Source of the DNA: an uncultured Pseudoalteromonas sp.
Lineage (GTDB): Bacteria > Pseudomonadota > Gammaproteobacteria > Enterobacterales > Alteromonadaceae
Assembly: GCA_947493455.1 (NCBI GenBank)
Contig: CANLRB010000009.1
Span: 1-64,000, forward strand
DNA: 64,000 nucleotides
Direction: 5' to 3'
The notes under the pieces were generated by a model. The model was given only the letters and a program-made list of their open reading frames with translations, made no database searches and was not told the DNA's origin. The translations under genes were made by a program, and so were the position numbers. Below are positions 37,101 through 45,321 of the stretch, in pieces. Numbering within the stretch: position 1 is the stretch's first letter; every line of letters starts with the position of its first letter.

Positions 37101-37460
37101 GTTGTTCTCACCTGTGCCTACCCAAATAATATCTGAGTTACTTGGGTCGATAGTGACATCACCGGTTGAATAAACAGCTTGTTTATCAAAAATCGGTTTC
37201 CAAGTTGTACCTGCATTGACTGTTTTCCAAATACCGCCAGAACCGACAGCCGTATACCAAGTTGATGGATTGTTTTGATCAACGGCAATGTCGGCGATGC
37301 GACCCGACATGTATGCCGGACCAATATTACGCATTTCCATCGCATTGAAGGTACTGCTGCTAAATATGGATTTTTCATCTTTTTTAGATTTTGCCGCCAA
37401 CACATGTGTGCTAGCAAGCATTAAGGATGCAGCGACCGCCGCACTCACAAGATTCTTCAT
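34200..37460 (-). CDS. Secreted sortilin/VPS10-like BNR propeller protein A
   Basis: 1086 aa. Signal peptide 1-22 (cleavage VLAA-KS). Residues about 35-760 consist of repeated propeller blades with Asp-box motifs of the S.DGGKTW type, at least nine of them (KSVDGGKTW, KTTDGGKTW, TSDDGGETW, SNDGGKTW, STDGGKNW, SVDGGKKW), a VPS10/sortilin-like double ten-bladed arrangement. GTFGRGIYILDDY ends the propeller; the last 300 residues include a beta domain (WDMTYSKT) and a helical tail. The family is often annotated glycosyl hydrolase but no catalytic residues are evident. It has a full-length paralogue at 40435-43710. Periplasmic or surface location; role unknown. Confidence 0.88.
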   Translation of the reverse strand: MKNLVSAAVAASLMLASTHVLAAKSKKDEKSIFSSSTFNAMEMRNIGPAYMSGRIADIAVDQNNPSTWYTAVGSGGIWKTVNAGTTWKPIFDKQAVYSTGDVTIDPSNSDIIWVGTGENNGGRHISFGDGVYKSVDGGKTWKNMGLKKSERISDIIVHPTDSNTVWVSAQGPLWSSGGERGLYKTTDGGKTWKQVLKPDDEWTGVTSLLIDPRNPNKLYAATWSRQRTVASYVGTGPGAGIHTSDDGGETWTKLKTGLPAGNMGKIGMAISPMDPDVLYATIETDNRKGGFYRSENRGTSWTKMSDEVGGGTGPHYYQEIFADQHQFDRVYIASNFSKVSNDGGKTWTPISTERKHVDDHAFAFHPTDPDFVLIGSDGGIYMSHDRMDTFRFIANLPLTQFYKVAPDDSKPFYTVYAGAQDNNTQGGPSRTNRAEGIKNKDWFLTLGGDGHQPAVEPGNPDIMYSQWQQGNLTRRDVKTGENVYIKPQPLPGDPAERFNWDAPINVSAHDPKRLYFASQRVWRSDDRGDSWTPISGDLTKDGNRMHMPMMGRTWSVEAGWDLYAMSNFHTIANFAESPVDENILWVGTDDGLIQVSTDGGKNWKKIDLKKVKGIPENAYVNDIRADLFDPNTVYVALDNHKEGDFKPYLIKSTNLGKKWKSLAKTIPDKHLVWRIVQDHVNKDLLFIGTEFGIFFSVDGGKKWLELNGGMPTISTRDVKIQRRENDLVAGTFGRGIYILDDYAPLRQLTEKAMEEDALLFAPSRPVKWFKLDRNHTNTDGNDSFSAKNPAHGATLTYFLKDGLTTLKQQRKKAEKKMVKDKKYPKYPTWEAIEKENQEAKPAVYIEIKDTAGNVINRVNGKTSKGLHRITWDMTYSKTAAVVKGKPYGSSLMAAPGTYSATLYKREGSAVTQLAEPVEFELQAIYQAALKNNSDEAVLEFGKQIVAAQQRTAALNSALKGAEKTMKALRIAISNTPSNIQVLETQYGEIQTEINAINLALYGLKSQNRKGAKPANISSRLGYAMSAAWSNYGPTKQHKEQFGYALEGLETVSKRINVLYESLIPALQKAVIDAGGPWTEGAPISMN

Positions 37461-37950
37461 GCTTCACCAGTAGGTTAGTTGTTATTGTTCAATTCGTTAT
37501 TATTGTTACAATATAACAGTAATTTAAAAGTACCTAAGATGAAACTGGTTAAGCGACCAGTTAACGTAAAAAAGCGTTAAATTCAATAATCAGCTGAAAT
37601 GTATTATATTTGTCTATGTTATTCGGCAATTTGACTGGTAATGCATACGCGTTGAGCGACAACAATTTAAGCGCGTAAGTTAGCAATGTCCGAACCTGCT
37701 TTTTATGATAACGTTTTAAATATTAAAACCTTTTCAACGCATAGTTCATCCTAAGGCGTAGCTACAGGTATTACATTGCGGTGTTAGATTGTCAAGTAAT
37801 TGGGTTAAATGCAGGAACTTAACCCAAATTACACGCACTGTATCGCAAATCATATTTCAGTCGCACATTTTCATTGTTATATTATCGCACTAAAATCCTG
37901 CTATAGAACGTGTTAAGCATGGCCGTTATTAACTCTAAGTATTATTTTGT
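37461..37950. other. 490-bp divergent intergenic region with three palindromes
   Basis: Contains AACTGGT-6-ACCAGTT (37543-37562), TTAACG-8-CGTTAA (37561-37580) and TTGGGTTAA-10-TTAACCCAA (37800-37827). The first two sit about 85-120 bp upstream of propeller gene A, and the third about 120 bp upstream of the TonB receptor. No coding frame was seen. They look like operators or attenuator hairpins; the regulator is unknown. Confidence 0.5.
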
Positions 37951-39837
37951 ATGAACCCGTTTCTTTGTAAAACACATTTCTATTTATTTTGCTTACTATT
38001 TGTCGGTTCCTCGATGGCAAATGACATCGAAAAAGTCGAAGTGCTCGCACCCAAACAAGTTATTTCAATTTACTCAAACAACCTCACTAAAAACTATGTT
38101 GATGGTCAGTATGCGTTTACCTTAGAGCGCACCATCGCTGATCGACTGCAAACAATTCCTGGCGTGAGCTTGAACGGTCAAGGCGGTCAATTCCAAAGCT
38201 ATGCAATTCGCGGTTTTAGCCGCGCACGAATTCGAACAGAGATTGACGGCATTCCAATTATTACTGATCGCCGCGCAGGTAACGCCAGCTCATTTTTATC
38301 TCCCGACTTATTTAATCTTGCCAGTGTCAGTAAAGGGCCTAATTCTGCTTTATACGGTTCGCAAGCGCTTGGCGGAGTTGTTAGCCTAACGACAGGAGTA
38401 GACAAGGGTACCCATATTAAGCTCAGCGGGCAAAGCGCTGATAACGGGGTTAACGTGACCCTAAAACATAACAAAGGCAAAATATCATCAGCGATATCCT
38501 ATCAACACGCAAATTTAAGCACAGCAGCTAATGGCGCCGCACTCAATAGTCAGTATGAGCGCGCATCAGGGCTATTGCGATATGAGAACACACATAATCA
38601 ACTTACCACTATCGTTTCATGGTTACCCAGTTATGGCCAAAATATTGGTAAAAGTAATATAAAGTACCCAAATCAAGAAATCAGTATCTACCCTGAAGAA
38701 ATACACTCGCTGGCGCAGATTCAGGTTATGTCAGCAAATGGATGGATGAGTAAATTCTTTCATCATTATCAAAATTGGGATAGCGAAACAGACCGCATCA
38801 ACCAATACGTCAGTTTAACCGAATATCAAAGTCAAACACTCGGCGGACAGTGGTTAAATACGATTGATATCGCTAATTTTGACATCCACTTAGGTTTAGA
38901 TTGGCTATCACGAAAAGGCGTACGCATCAGCAGTGCATACGATATTTATGATACAAAGAGTGAGTTGAACGAAAATCAATTAAACAACCAAATGCACGGC
39001 GATGAAGACAATTTGGCCCTATTTAGTCATACGAAATGGCAAACCGACAACACACAATTTGCTATTGGCCTGCGATATGACTGGATATCACAACAAGGTG
39101 CACAACAATCAACCACAGATAATAACCTCAATGCGTCATTTTCTGTAAATACCGCGCTCACATCCAACCTAGATGTTTCGTTTGCAATCGCTAACGGATT
39201 TCGTTATCCCACGCTCTCAGAGCGCTTTTTTAAAGGCCCAACCCCGCGTGGCGATATTATTGGCAATCAACAATTAAAAAGTGAAACAAGTCTTGGCGCA
39301 CAAACTACTTTTAACTGGTATGGCAGTAATCAACTCAGTGTGCACAGTGCGGTATATCACTACAAACTAGACAATTATATTGAGCGTTATCGCACTCAAG
39401 ATGACACCTTAACCTATCGCAATTTAGCATCGGCCTCTATTCGAGGTTTTGAAGCTGAAGTGCGTTTTAATAGCGGTGAATATTTGCAACACCATGTCAC
39501 GTATCAGCAGCAACAAGGTGAAGACGATTTAAATCAACCGCTGGCCGATTTACATCCTAAAAAATTAGCTTGGATAACGCAGTTAAATTATCAAGAAATG
39601 ACTATTGTTAACTCATTGAGTTATCAATTTGACGCAACTAACGTCAATGAGTCTGAAGTGCAAAGAGATGACTTTTGGTTATGGGATTTGTCAATCGCCT
39701 ATCAACTTTCGCAAAATCATAGCCTAAGCTTAGCGCTCAATAATGTAACCAATACGCTATATTTTGGCAGCCTCGACGAAGATGCAGCGTATCAACCGAA
39801 GCGTAATGTTCGTTTATCGACAAATTGGCGCTTTTAA
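37951..39837 (+). CDS. TonB-dependent outer-membrane receptor, probably siderophore/iron type
   Basis: 628 aa. Signal peptide 1-23 (cleavage SMA-ND). A TonB-box-like IEKVEVLAPKQ begins the mature protein; plug with ADRLQTIPGVSLNGQGGQFQ, SYAIRGFSRARIRTEIDGIP and SVSKGPNSALYGSQALGGVV; barrel to the terminal STNWRF with C-terminal Phe. The LNNVTNTLYF loop is usual near the end of such receptors. A PepSY-associated membrane protein follows 47 bp later, a pairing typical of iron or siderophore uptake operons, so ferric-siderophore or haem is the likely ligand. No Fur box was identified with confidence. Confidence 0.9.
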   Translation: MNPFLCKTHFYLFCLLFVGSSMANDIEKVEVLAPKQVISIYSNNLTKNYVDGQYAFTLERTIADRLQTIPGVSLNGQGGQFQSYAIRGFSRARIRTEIDGIPIITDRRAGNASSFLSPDLFNLASVSKGPNSALYGSQALGGVVSLTTGVDKGTHIKLSGQSADNGVNVTLKHNKGKISSAISYQHANLSTAANGAALNSQYERASGLLRYENTHNQLTTIVSWLPSYGQNIGKSNIKYPNQEISIYPEEIHSLAQIQVMSANGWMSKFFHHYQNWDSETDRINQYVSLTEYQSQTLGGQWLNTIDIANFDIHLGLDWLSRKGVRISSAYDIYDTKSELNENQLNNQMHGDEDNLALFSHTKWQTDNTQFAIGLRYDWISQQGAQQSTTDNNLNASFSVNTALTSNLDVSFAIANGFRYPTLSERFFKGPTPRGDIIGNQQLKSETSLGAQTTFNWYGSNQLSVHSAVYHYKLDNYIERYRTQDDTLTYRNLASASIRGFEAEVRFNSGEYLQHHVTYQQQQGEDDLNQPLADLHPKKLAWITQLNYQEMTIVNSLSYQFDATNVNESEVQRDDFWLWDLSIAYQLSQNHSLSLALNNVTNTLYFGSLDEDAAYQPKRNVRLSTNWRF

Positions 39838-39884
39838 TTCCGGTAACTGGTATCTTTAATGAAAATGAAGTGATGTAGTTAGTT

Positions 39885-40391
39885 ATGAGTTTCAATAAAA
39901 CCAATCGTACCATTCATAAGTGGGCCAGTATTATTATTGCGCTGCCACTATTCGTTATTTTTATTACCGGTATTTTGCTACTCGTAAAAAAAGAGTTTGC
40001 GATTATTCAACCACCAAGCATGAAAGGCCAAGCCCAAGTTCCCAGTATTGCATTTGAGCAAATTTTGCAGGCCGCACAATCAGTAGAAAAAGCGAATATC
40101 AACTCATGGCAAGACATTAACCGATTGGATGTTAGGCCGAGTAAGGGGATCATTAAAATTCGTAGTAACAATAGTTTTGAAATTCAAATCGACGCACAGA
40201 GCGCAAAAGTGTTGCAAGTCGCAAAACGTAACTCAGAGCTAATTGAAAGTATTCATGACGGTACGTTTTTTGAAAAAAACGCTAATTTATGGTTGATGTT
40301 ACCGGTCGCCATTATCTCAATTCTGATTTCTATCACAGGGATTATCTTATTTTTCATACCCTATTTGAAACGACGAAAACGTGCTAAATAA
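39885..40391 (+). CDS. Short PepSY-associated transmembrane protein
   Basis: 168 aa. An N-terminal RTIHKWASIIIALPLFVIFITG membrane helix with the conserved Arg/His-Lys-Trp, a periplasmic PepSY-like domain with FEQILQAAQSVEKANI, LDVRPSKGIIKI and IQIDAQSAKVL, then a SIHDGTFF segment and the C-terminal membrane helix followed by FIPYLKRRKRAK. It is a shortened version of the PepSY-TM iron-uptake reductase-like proteins encoded next to siderophore receptors. It likely helps reduce or release the ligand at the inner membrane. Co-transcribed with the receptor. Confidence 0.88.
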   Translation: MSFNKTNRTIHKWASIIIALPLFVIFITGILLLVKKEFAIIQPPSMKGQAQVPSIAFEQILQAAQSVEKANINSWQDINRLDVRPSKGIIKIRSNNSFEIQIDAQSAKVLQVAKRNSELIESIHDGTFFEKNANLWLMLPVAIISILISITGIILFFIPYLKRRKRAK

Positions 40392-40392
40392 C

Positions 40393-40421
40393 AAAAAACG
40401 CTCACCTCGGTGAGCGTTTTT
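40393..40421. terminator. Strong bidirectional terminator
   Basis: AAAAACGCTCACC and GGTGAGCGTTTTT form a perfect stem of 12 or 13 bp with a tiny loop and T runs on both strands, 2 bp after the PepSY stop. Confidence 0.92.
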
Positions 40422-40434
40422 GATTTAGCTTCAG

Positions 40435-43400
40435 TTACATTGCGCTGGCAATGTCTCTGCCCGGTGTCCATGGGGCTTTGATATCATCGAGCTGTTGCTC
40501 TAATGCCTTTAACTCACTATTAATCTGCTTTATCTGTTCTGCGACACGCGCATATTCAGACTCTGCAATTTCAAGCGAGGTTAAATGGTTGCCTGACACC
40601 TTAAACTGATTACCAACAATACTGCGGTAAATAGTCGAGGTGCGGCCACGTACCGACCATGGTACAGGCTCTTGGCGCGAGCCTACAGTGCTGTCGCCAA
40701 ATAACAGTACCGACACGTCAGTTAACTGATTACCTAACGTCCTGACTGATTGCGCCATGTCTTCAGTTGAGGTTGTCGCAATTCTAATTGCTTCTTTAAC
40801 ATGGCTCACGCGCGATTTAAGCTCGCCATAAACCTTACTTGCACCTTGCACTTTGCGATACAACTCACCAGCACGCGACTGTGCTGCTAATAACGCTTCT
40901 CGATCAGTTGCTATTTCAGGGCTATTGTTCAGTAATTTAACCGTAAAGCTTTGTGGCTCTGCCAATTGCTCTACTTTACCCATTTGACGCTTCATCAAGG
41001 TTGCCGTGTACTCACCAGGTAATGCCATCGGTCCTTTTGGCGGATGACCCCACGGTGGAATATAACCAGAACGTTTTTTCAAGTTAACTGGCGCGAGCGA
41101 TGGATAGCGCATATCCCACGCAATACGATGGAAACCTTTATTCGCTTTCGCAGGCATTCGACGAACTAAGTTACCTTTGCTGTCTTTAATTTCAATGTAT
41201 ACGGTCGGAGCTTCTTCAGTGTCTTCAGTACGCAAAGTTTGCCACGATGGATATGGCGTATCTTTGCCCTCTTTCTCAAGCGCTTTTTCTTTTGCTCGAC
41301 GCGTTGCTTTTAGTGACTTATAACCGTCTTTCAAATAATAAGAGATCACAGCGCCATACATTGGGTTATCCGCTGTAAAGAGCTCATTTCCGTTTGAGCC
41401 CTTTTTCTCGTTACCGTATTGATTGCCCTCGATATACAACCAAGGATCTTTCACTTCGAATAACGTTGCTGCCGATTTATTCAGGTTTGACGCTGATGTT
41501 CTCAGCGGACTATAGTCGTCAAGAATATAAATACCGCGGCCAAACGTGCCAACAATCAAGTCGTTTTCACGGCGCTGAATTTCAATATCACGTACAGCGA
41601 TAGTCGGTAAGCCGCCTTTCATCTGTGACCATGACTCACCACCATTTTGGCTTACAAAAAGACCAAACTCAGTACCGGCAAATAGTAGATTTGGATCTAC
41701 ATGATCTTCAGCAATGGTATGAACTGAACCCCACTCTGGCAAATTATTGCTAATTGATTTCCAGCTCTTGCCTTTATTCGTTGTTTTTAGCAGGTAAGGT
41801 TTATAGTCACCACGTTTGTGGTTATCAAACACTGCATAAGCTACTTTTTCATCGTGTAATGAAGCAATAATATCTTCAACTAATGACATATCAGGCACAC
41901 CTCGGAAGCTATCTTCACTGCGCCATGTTTGACCGCCATCTTCAGTAACACTGATCACGCCATCATCAGTCCCGACATAAATTAGGCCTTCTTTTTTCGG
42001 GCTTTCATTCAACGCGATAATCGCCCCGTATATGGACGTTGATACATTTTTAGCGATTGAGTCAACACTCCAAACACGCCCCATTACTTCCAGTTTATTA
42101 CGGTCCACTTTACGTGTTAAGTCAGGACTGATTGCGCGCCAATTTTCACCGCGGTCGTCCGATTGGAAAACCTTTTCTGCCGCGTAAAATAAACGAGTCG
42201 ACTTATGAGGACTAATTAATAACGGTGTATTCCAGTTCCACTTATACGCTTTTTCGCCGCTTTGTGGGTGTGGTGTAATCGACACTAACTCTTTTGTTCG
42301 TTTGTCATAACGCGCTAAGCCACCATATTGATATTGCGCGTAAATGGTATTTTCGTCGGTTGGGTCAATTTGTGGTTTGTATCCATCACCGCCAATCACT
42401 ATGGTCCAATCGGCATTGGTAATTCCATGAATCACATCGGTACGAGAAGGCGCACACAACGAATTATTGTCTTGCGTGCCACCACATACATTGTAGAAAG
42501 GTTCAGCGTTATCAGGTTGGATACGATAAAACTGTGCAAGCGGTAAGTTTTGCGCATGGCGCCATAGGCGACCACGATCCCAGCTTTCATATACACCACC
42601 ATCGCCACCGATAATTAAATGGTCGGTATTGTTAGGGTCAATCCAAAGTGCGTGATCATCTACATGACGGAACTCATTTGATAGCGGTTTGAATGATTTA
42701 CCGCCGTCTTCAGACACCTTTGTAAATGTATCAAGCGAGTAAACACGATTTGGGTTCTTAGGATCAACCACCAACTCATTATAGTACTGAGGACTCGAGG
42801 TCATATGGCTCGAACGTTTTTTCCATGTTTGGCCAAAGTTATCTGAGCGAAATACCCCTTGTGCCTTTTTCGTAGATTCAATAATGGCATAAAGCGTATT
42901 GGGTTGTGACGGTGCCATTGCTAAACCAATGCGGCCCATCTGCTCACGCGGCAAGCCCGCAGCGATTTTCTGCCAAGTTTTACCGCCGTCACTGGTTTTA
43001 TGTATCGCACTGCCCGGACCACCATTTATCAAGGTCCAAACATGGCGGCGGCGTTGATAGCTGCTCGCTACGATATTGTTAAAGTCATTCGGGTCGACGA
43101 CAAACTCATTCACCCCTGTGTACTTGTCAATTTCTAAAATGCGTGTCCATGTTTTACCGCCATCTTGCGTTTTATATAAACCACGATCACCGCCATCGTT
43201 CCAAAGCGGACCTTGCGCAGCAACTAAGACTTCGTTGTGGTTAGTTGGGTTTATCCAAATTTGTGAAATATGGCCCGAATCTTTTAAACCCATATTTTGC
43301 CAGGTTTTGCCGCCGTCTTCTGACTTGTATACACCGTCACCATATGCCACAGAGCGCTGCGAGTTGTTTTCACCTGTCCCCAGCCATAGTAAATCGCTAT

Positions 43401-43710
43401 TGCCTTTCGCCATTTCAATAACGCCGATAGCATATGAACCTTGGTTCTCAAATAATGGTTGCCAGGTCGTCATATTATTTGATGTTTTCCAAAGGTTCCC
43501 CGATGCCGTTGCTGCATAAAATTCATTCGGGCGATTGGGATTAACTGCAAAATCAGAAATACGGCCAGAGATCATCGCGGGACCAATATTGCGAAGCGGT
43601 ATTGAAGCGAGTGGATTAGTTGCCTCTTTATCTTTACTCTTTGCATAAAGAGGCGGGGCAACCAGTACTGACACTATGCTAGATAACAGTACCGTTTTTA
43701 GTTTATTCAT
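40435..43710 (-). CDS. Secreted sortilin/VPS10-like BNR propeller protein B
   Basis: 1091 aa, paralogue of protein A (34200-37460) along its full length: shared NIGPAMISGRISDFAVNP, KSEDGGKTWQNMGLKDSGHI, VDDHALWIDPNN, GTFGRGIYILDDYSPLR and IEIKDSKGNLV segments. Signal peptide 1-23 (cleavage LYA-KS). Asp-box blades run to about residue 770, followed by the same C-terminal beta and helical tail ending WTPGRDIASAM. The gene is adjacent to, and convergent with, the TonB/PepSY unit. The duplication is old enough that sequences clearly differ throughout. Function unknown. Confidence 0.88.
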   Translation of the reverse strand: MNKLKTVLLSSIVSVLVAPPLYAKSKDKEATNPLASIPLRNIGPAMISGRISDFAVNPNRPNEFYAATASGNLWKTSNNMTTWQPLFENQGSYAIGVIEMAKGNSDLLWLGTGENNSQRSVAYGDGVYKSEDGGKTWQNMGLKDSGHISQIWINPTNHNEVLVAAQGPLWNDGGDRGLYKTQDGGKTWTRILEIDKYTGVNEFVVDPNDFNNIVASSYQRRRHVWTLINGGPGSAIHKTSDGGKTWQKIAAGLPREQMGRIGLAMAPSQPNTLYAIIESTKKAQGVFRSDNFGQTWKKRSSHMTSSPQYYNELVVDPKNPNRVYSLDTFTKVSEDGGKSFKPLSNEFRHVDDHALWIDPNNTDHLIIGGDGGVYESWDRGRLWRHAQNLPLAQFYRIQPDNAEPFYNVCGGTQDNNSLCAPSRTDVIHGITNADWTIVIGGDGYKPQIDPTDENTIYAQYQYGGLARYDKRTKELVSITPHPQSGEKAYKWNWNTPLLISPHKSTRLFYAAEKVFQSDDRGENWRAISPDLTRKVDRNKLEVMGRVWSVDSIAKNVSTSIYGAIIALNESPKKEGLIYVGTDDGVISVTEDGGQTWRSEDSFRGVPDMSLVEDIIASLHDEKVAYAVFDNHKRGDYKPYLLKTTNKGKSWKSISNNLPEWGSVHTIAEDHVDPNLLFAGTEFGLFVSQNGGESWSQMKGGLPTIAVRDIEIQRRENDLIVGTFGRGIYILDDYSPLRTSASNLNKSAATLFEVKDPWLYIEGNQYGNEKKGSNGNELFTADNPMYGAVISYYLKDGYKSLKATRRAKEKALEKEGKDTPYPSWQTLRTEDTEEAPTVYIEIKDSKGNLVRRMPAKANKGFHRIAWDMRYPSLAPVNLKKRSGYIPPWGHPPKGPMALPGEYTATLMKRQMGKVEQLAEPQSFTVKLLNNSPEIATDREALLAAQSRAGELYRKVQGASKVYGELKSRVSHVKEAIRIATTSTEDMAQSVRTLGNQLTDVSVLLFGDSTVGSRQEPVPWSVRGRTSTIYRSIVGNQFKVSGNHLTSLEIAESEYARVAEQIKQINSELKALEQQLDDIKAPWTPGRDIASAM

Positions 43711-43978
43711 ATTACTTCCTGTTTATTGTTGTTTGAACGAGTCACTGCTGAGTGAGCAATTAAGAATAGCAGATAGTCAAAATCCCTCACTGTTTATGCG
43801 TTTGTTTAAAACTGTGTTTGCTTTTTGTACAAATTAAACATACATAAATCAAGCTATTATTTATGCGCAGCGATTAAACGTTACAATATCACAAAAATAG
43901 AAACAATAATTCATACCCATTTTAAATTCGACAAGGTTTAGTACCTTGCCAAAATGACGAACAACATTAACGGTTACC
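43711..43978. other. Intergenic region with a hairpin at 43932-43948
   Basis: 268 bp upstream of propeller gene B and downstream of the serine hydrolase. CAAGGT (43932-43937) and ACCTTG (43943-43948) give a small hairpin that, on the minus strand, is followed by T/A-rich sequence and may terminate the hydrolase transcript. Confidence 0.4.
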
Positions 43979-45235
43979 TTAGAGACTGCTCTCAATCTCA
44001 CGAATAAATATTCTGGCAAGCTCATATGAGACTTTGTTAAAATCAGCAAACTTTTTCGTTTTAATATTCGCATTAATCGCAACCGACATATTATATTTAG
44101 GTAGCACCATTAAAAAGCTCTGTGCGCCAGCACTCACCCCACCGTGATGCATATAAAGCTGAATATCAAAACCGTCGCCTAAATCAAGCTCATGAATACG
44201 CCAACCTATACCGTAGCCTTGCCAATTTTCTTCACCACTATTAAGTTTTTGCGCGGTCCAAAATTGTTTGCGAATAGACGGTTTTAGATACGTATCATTG
44301 ATAAAACCTTGGCCTAACATTGTTAAGTCCTGCGACGTAGATACCCAGCCGCCCCCCGCCAAACGATGACTTAAATCAACATCCATCCAGGGCTTATATA
44401 AATTTAGTGCATTGTCGTCACGCCAGTAAAAGGTGGCTAAATTATCGAGTTCGCGTTTAGGAGATTCATAGGTGGTATTTGCCATATTAAGCGGTGAAAA
44501 CACGGTTTGCGCAATAAAGTCTTGATAGCTTTGTTTAGCCGCGCCTTGCATCACCGCACTCAATAACACAGTACCTAAACTCGAATATTCGAATTTTTCA
44601 CCTGGTTTAAACAACAATTCACTTTCATCAAACAAGCCAATCGCATCGCGTACATTATGATAGTGCTCATCGGCTTTTAACGTCGTAAGCATACCTAAAA
44701 ATTCTGTATTACCACCGTAATGAGGAATACCGGCCATATGAGATGCTAACTGCCTTGTGGTTATTTTCGCCCAGGCCGGATTCGGTAACGGATTGAGGTA
44801 GTTGCTAATAGGTGCATCTAAGTCAAGTGCACCCTTGGCGACTAATTGCGCGAGTCCCGTTGCGGTGATGGCTTTAGAGGTACTGCCCACTCTTAACTGC
44901 GTATCCGGTGTCATCGCGATTTTTCGCTCGATGTCAGCCCAGCCGACACTACCGACCCATACTTTTTCGCCATTGATCGCCACCGCAGCCGTATAACCCG
45001 GAGCTGCAATTGCTTCATTCTGAGCTTGCAGTGCGGCGATTGCTTTATCTGCTGCTGCGCGATACTCGGGCATTAACACAAGACTTTGTTCAGGCTGATT
45101 TTGCGGTTGGCTTGTTGTTGCTTTTCCGAGCATAGGAACCATGCCTTTATACATAGCGGCATGGTAAATTGGCCAGCACAGATAGACTAAAATGACGAAT
45201 AATAAGGTGAACGATAATAATATTTTGTTTTTCAT
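43979..45235 (-). CDS. Membrane-anchored serine hydrolase (class C beta-lactamase/esterase fold)
   Basis: 418 aa from ATG at 45235, preceded by GGAAG 6 nt upstream; the frame opens at a TTG at 45247. An N-terminal hydrophobic helix (KILLSFTLLFVILVYLCWP) anchors or exports it. The SxxK motif is in VGSTSKAITATG, the YxN-like element in FEYSSLGTVLLSAVM (Tyr-Ser-Ser), and the HxG triad-completing motif in YMHHGGVSAGA. These features place it among beta-lactamase-related esterases and D-aminopeptidases (PF00144) rather than a resistance AmpC. The next gene upstream, on the same strand, is a membrane AraC regulator. Confidence 0.9.
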   Translation of the reverse strand: MKNKILLSFTLLFVILVYLCWPIYHAAMYKGMVPMLGKATTSQPQNQPEQSLVLMPEYRAAADKAIAALQAQNEAIAAPGYTAAVAINGEKVWVGSVGWADIERKIAMTPDTQLRVGSTSKAITATGLAQLVAKGALDLDAPISNYLNPLPNPAWAKITTRQLASHMAGIPHYGGNTEFLGMLTTLKADEHYHNVRDAIGLFDESELLFKPGEKFEYSSLGTVLLSAVMQGAAKQSYQDFIAQTVFSPLNMANTTYESPKRELDNLATFYWRDDNALNLYKPWMDVDLSHRLAGGGWVSTSQDLTMLGQGFINDTYLKPSIRKQFWTAQKLNSGEENWQGYGIGWRIHELDLGDGFDIQLYMHHGGVSAGAQSFLMVLPKYNMSVAINANIKTKKFADFNKVSYELARIFIREIESSL

Positions 45236-45321
45236 AGTAACTTCCAACGAATTAAGTTGGTTGCTATTTCACTGAAAAAATTAGATTTATTCTTATCGAT
45301 AATAAAAATATATGATCATTT

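Noticed and set aside
43076-43519. 147-aa plus-strand open frame
   Set aside because: Antisense of the Asp-box region of propeller B; the open frame results from repeated GGKTW codons, and it has no recognisable domain.
34200-43710. DNA tandem repeats in the giant propeller genes
   Set aside because: The recurrence is at protein level (S.DGGKTW blades); DNA copies are too divergent to count as nucleotide repeats.
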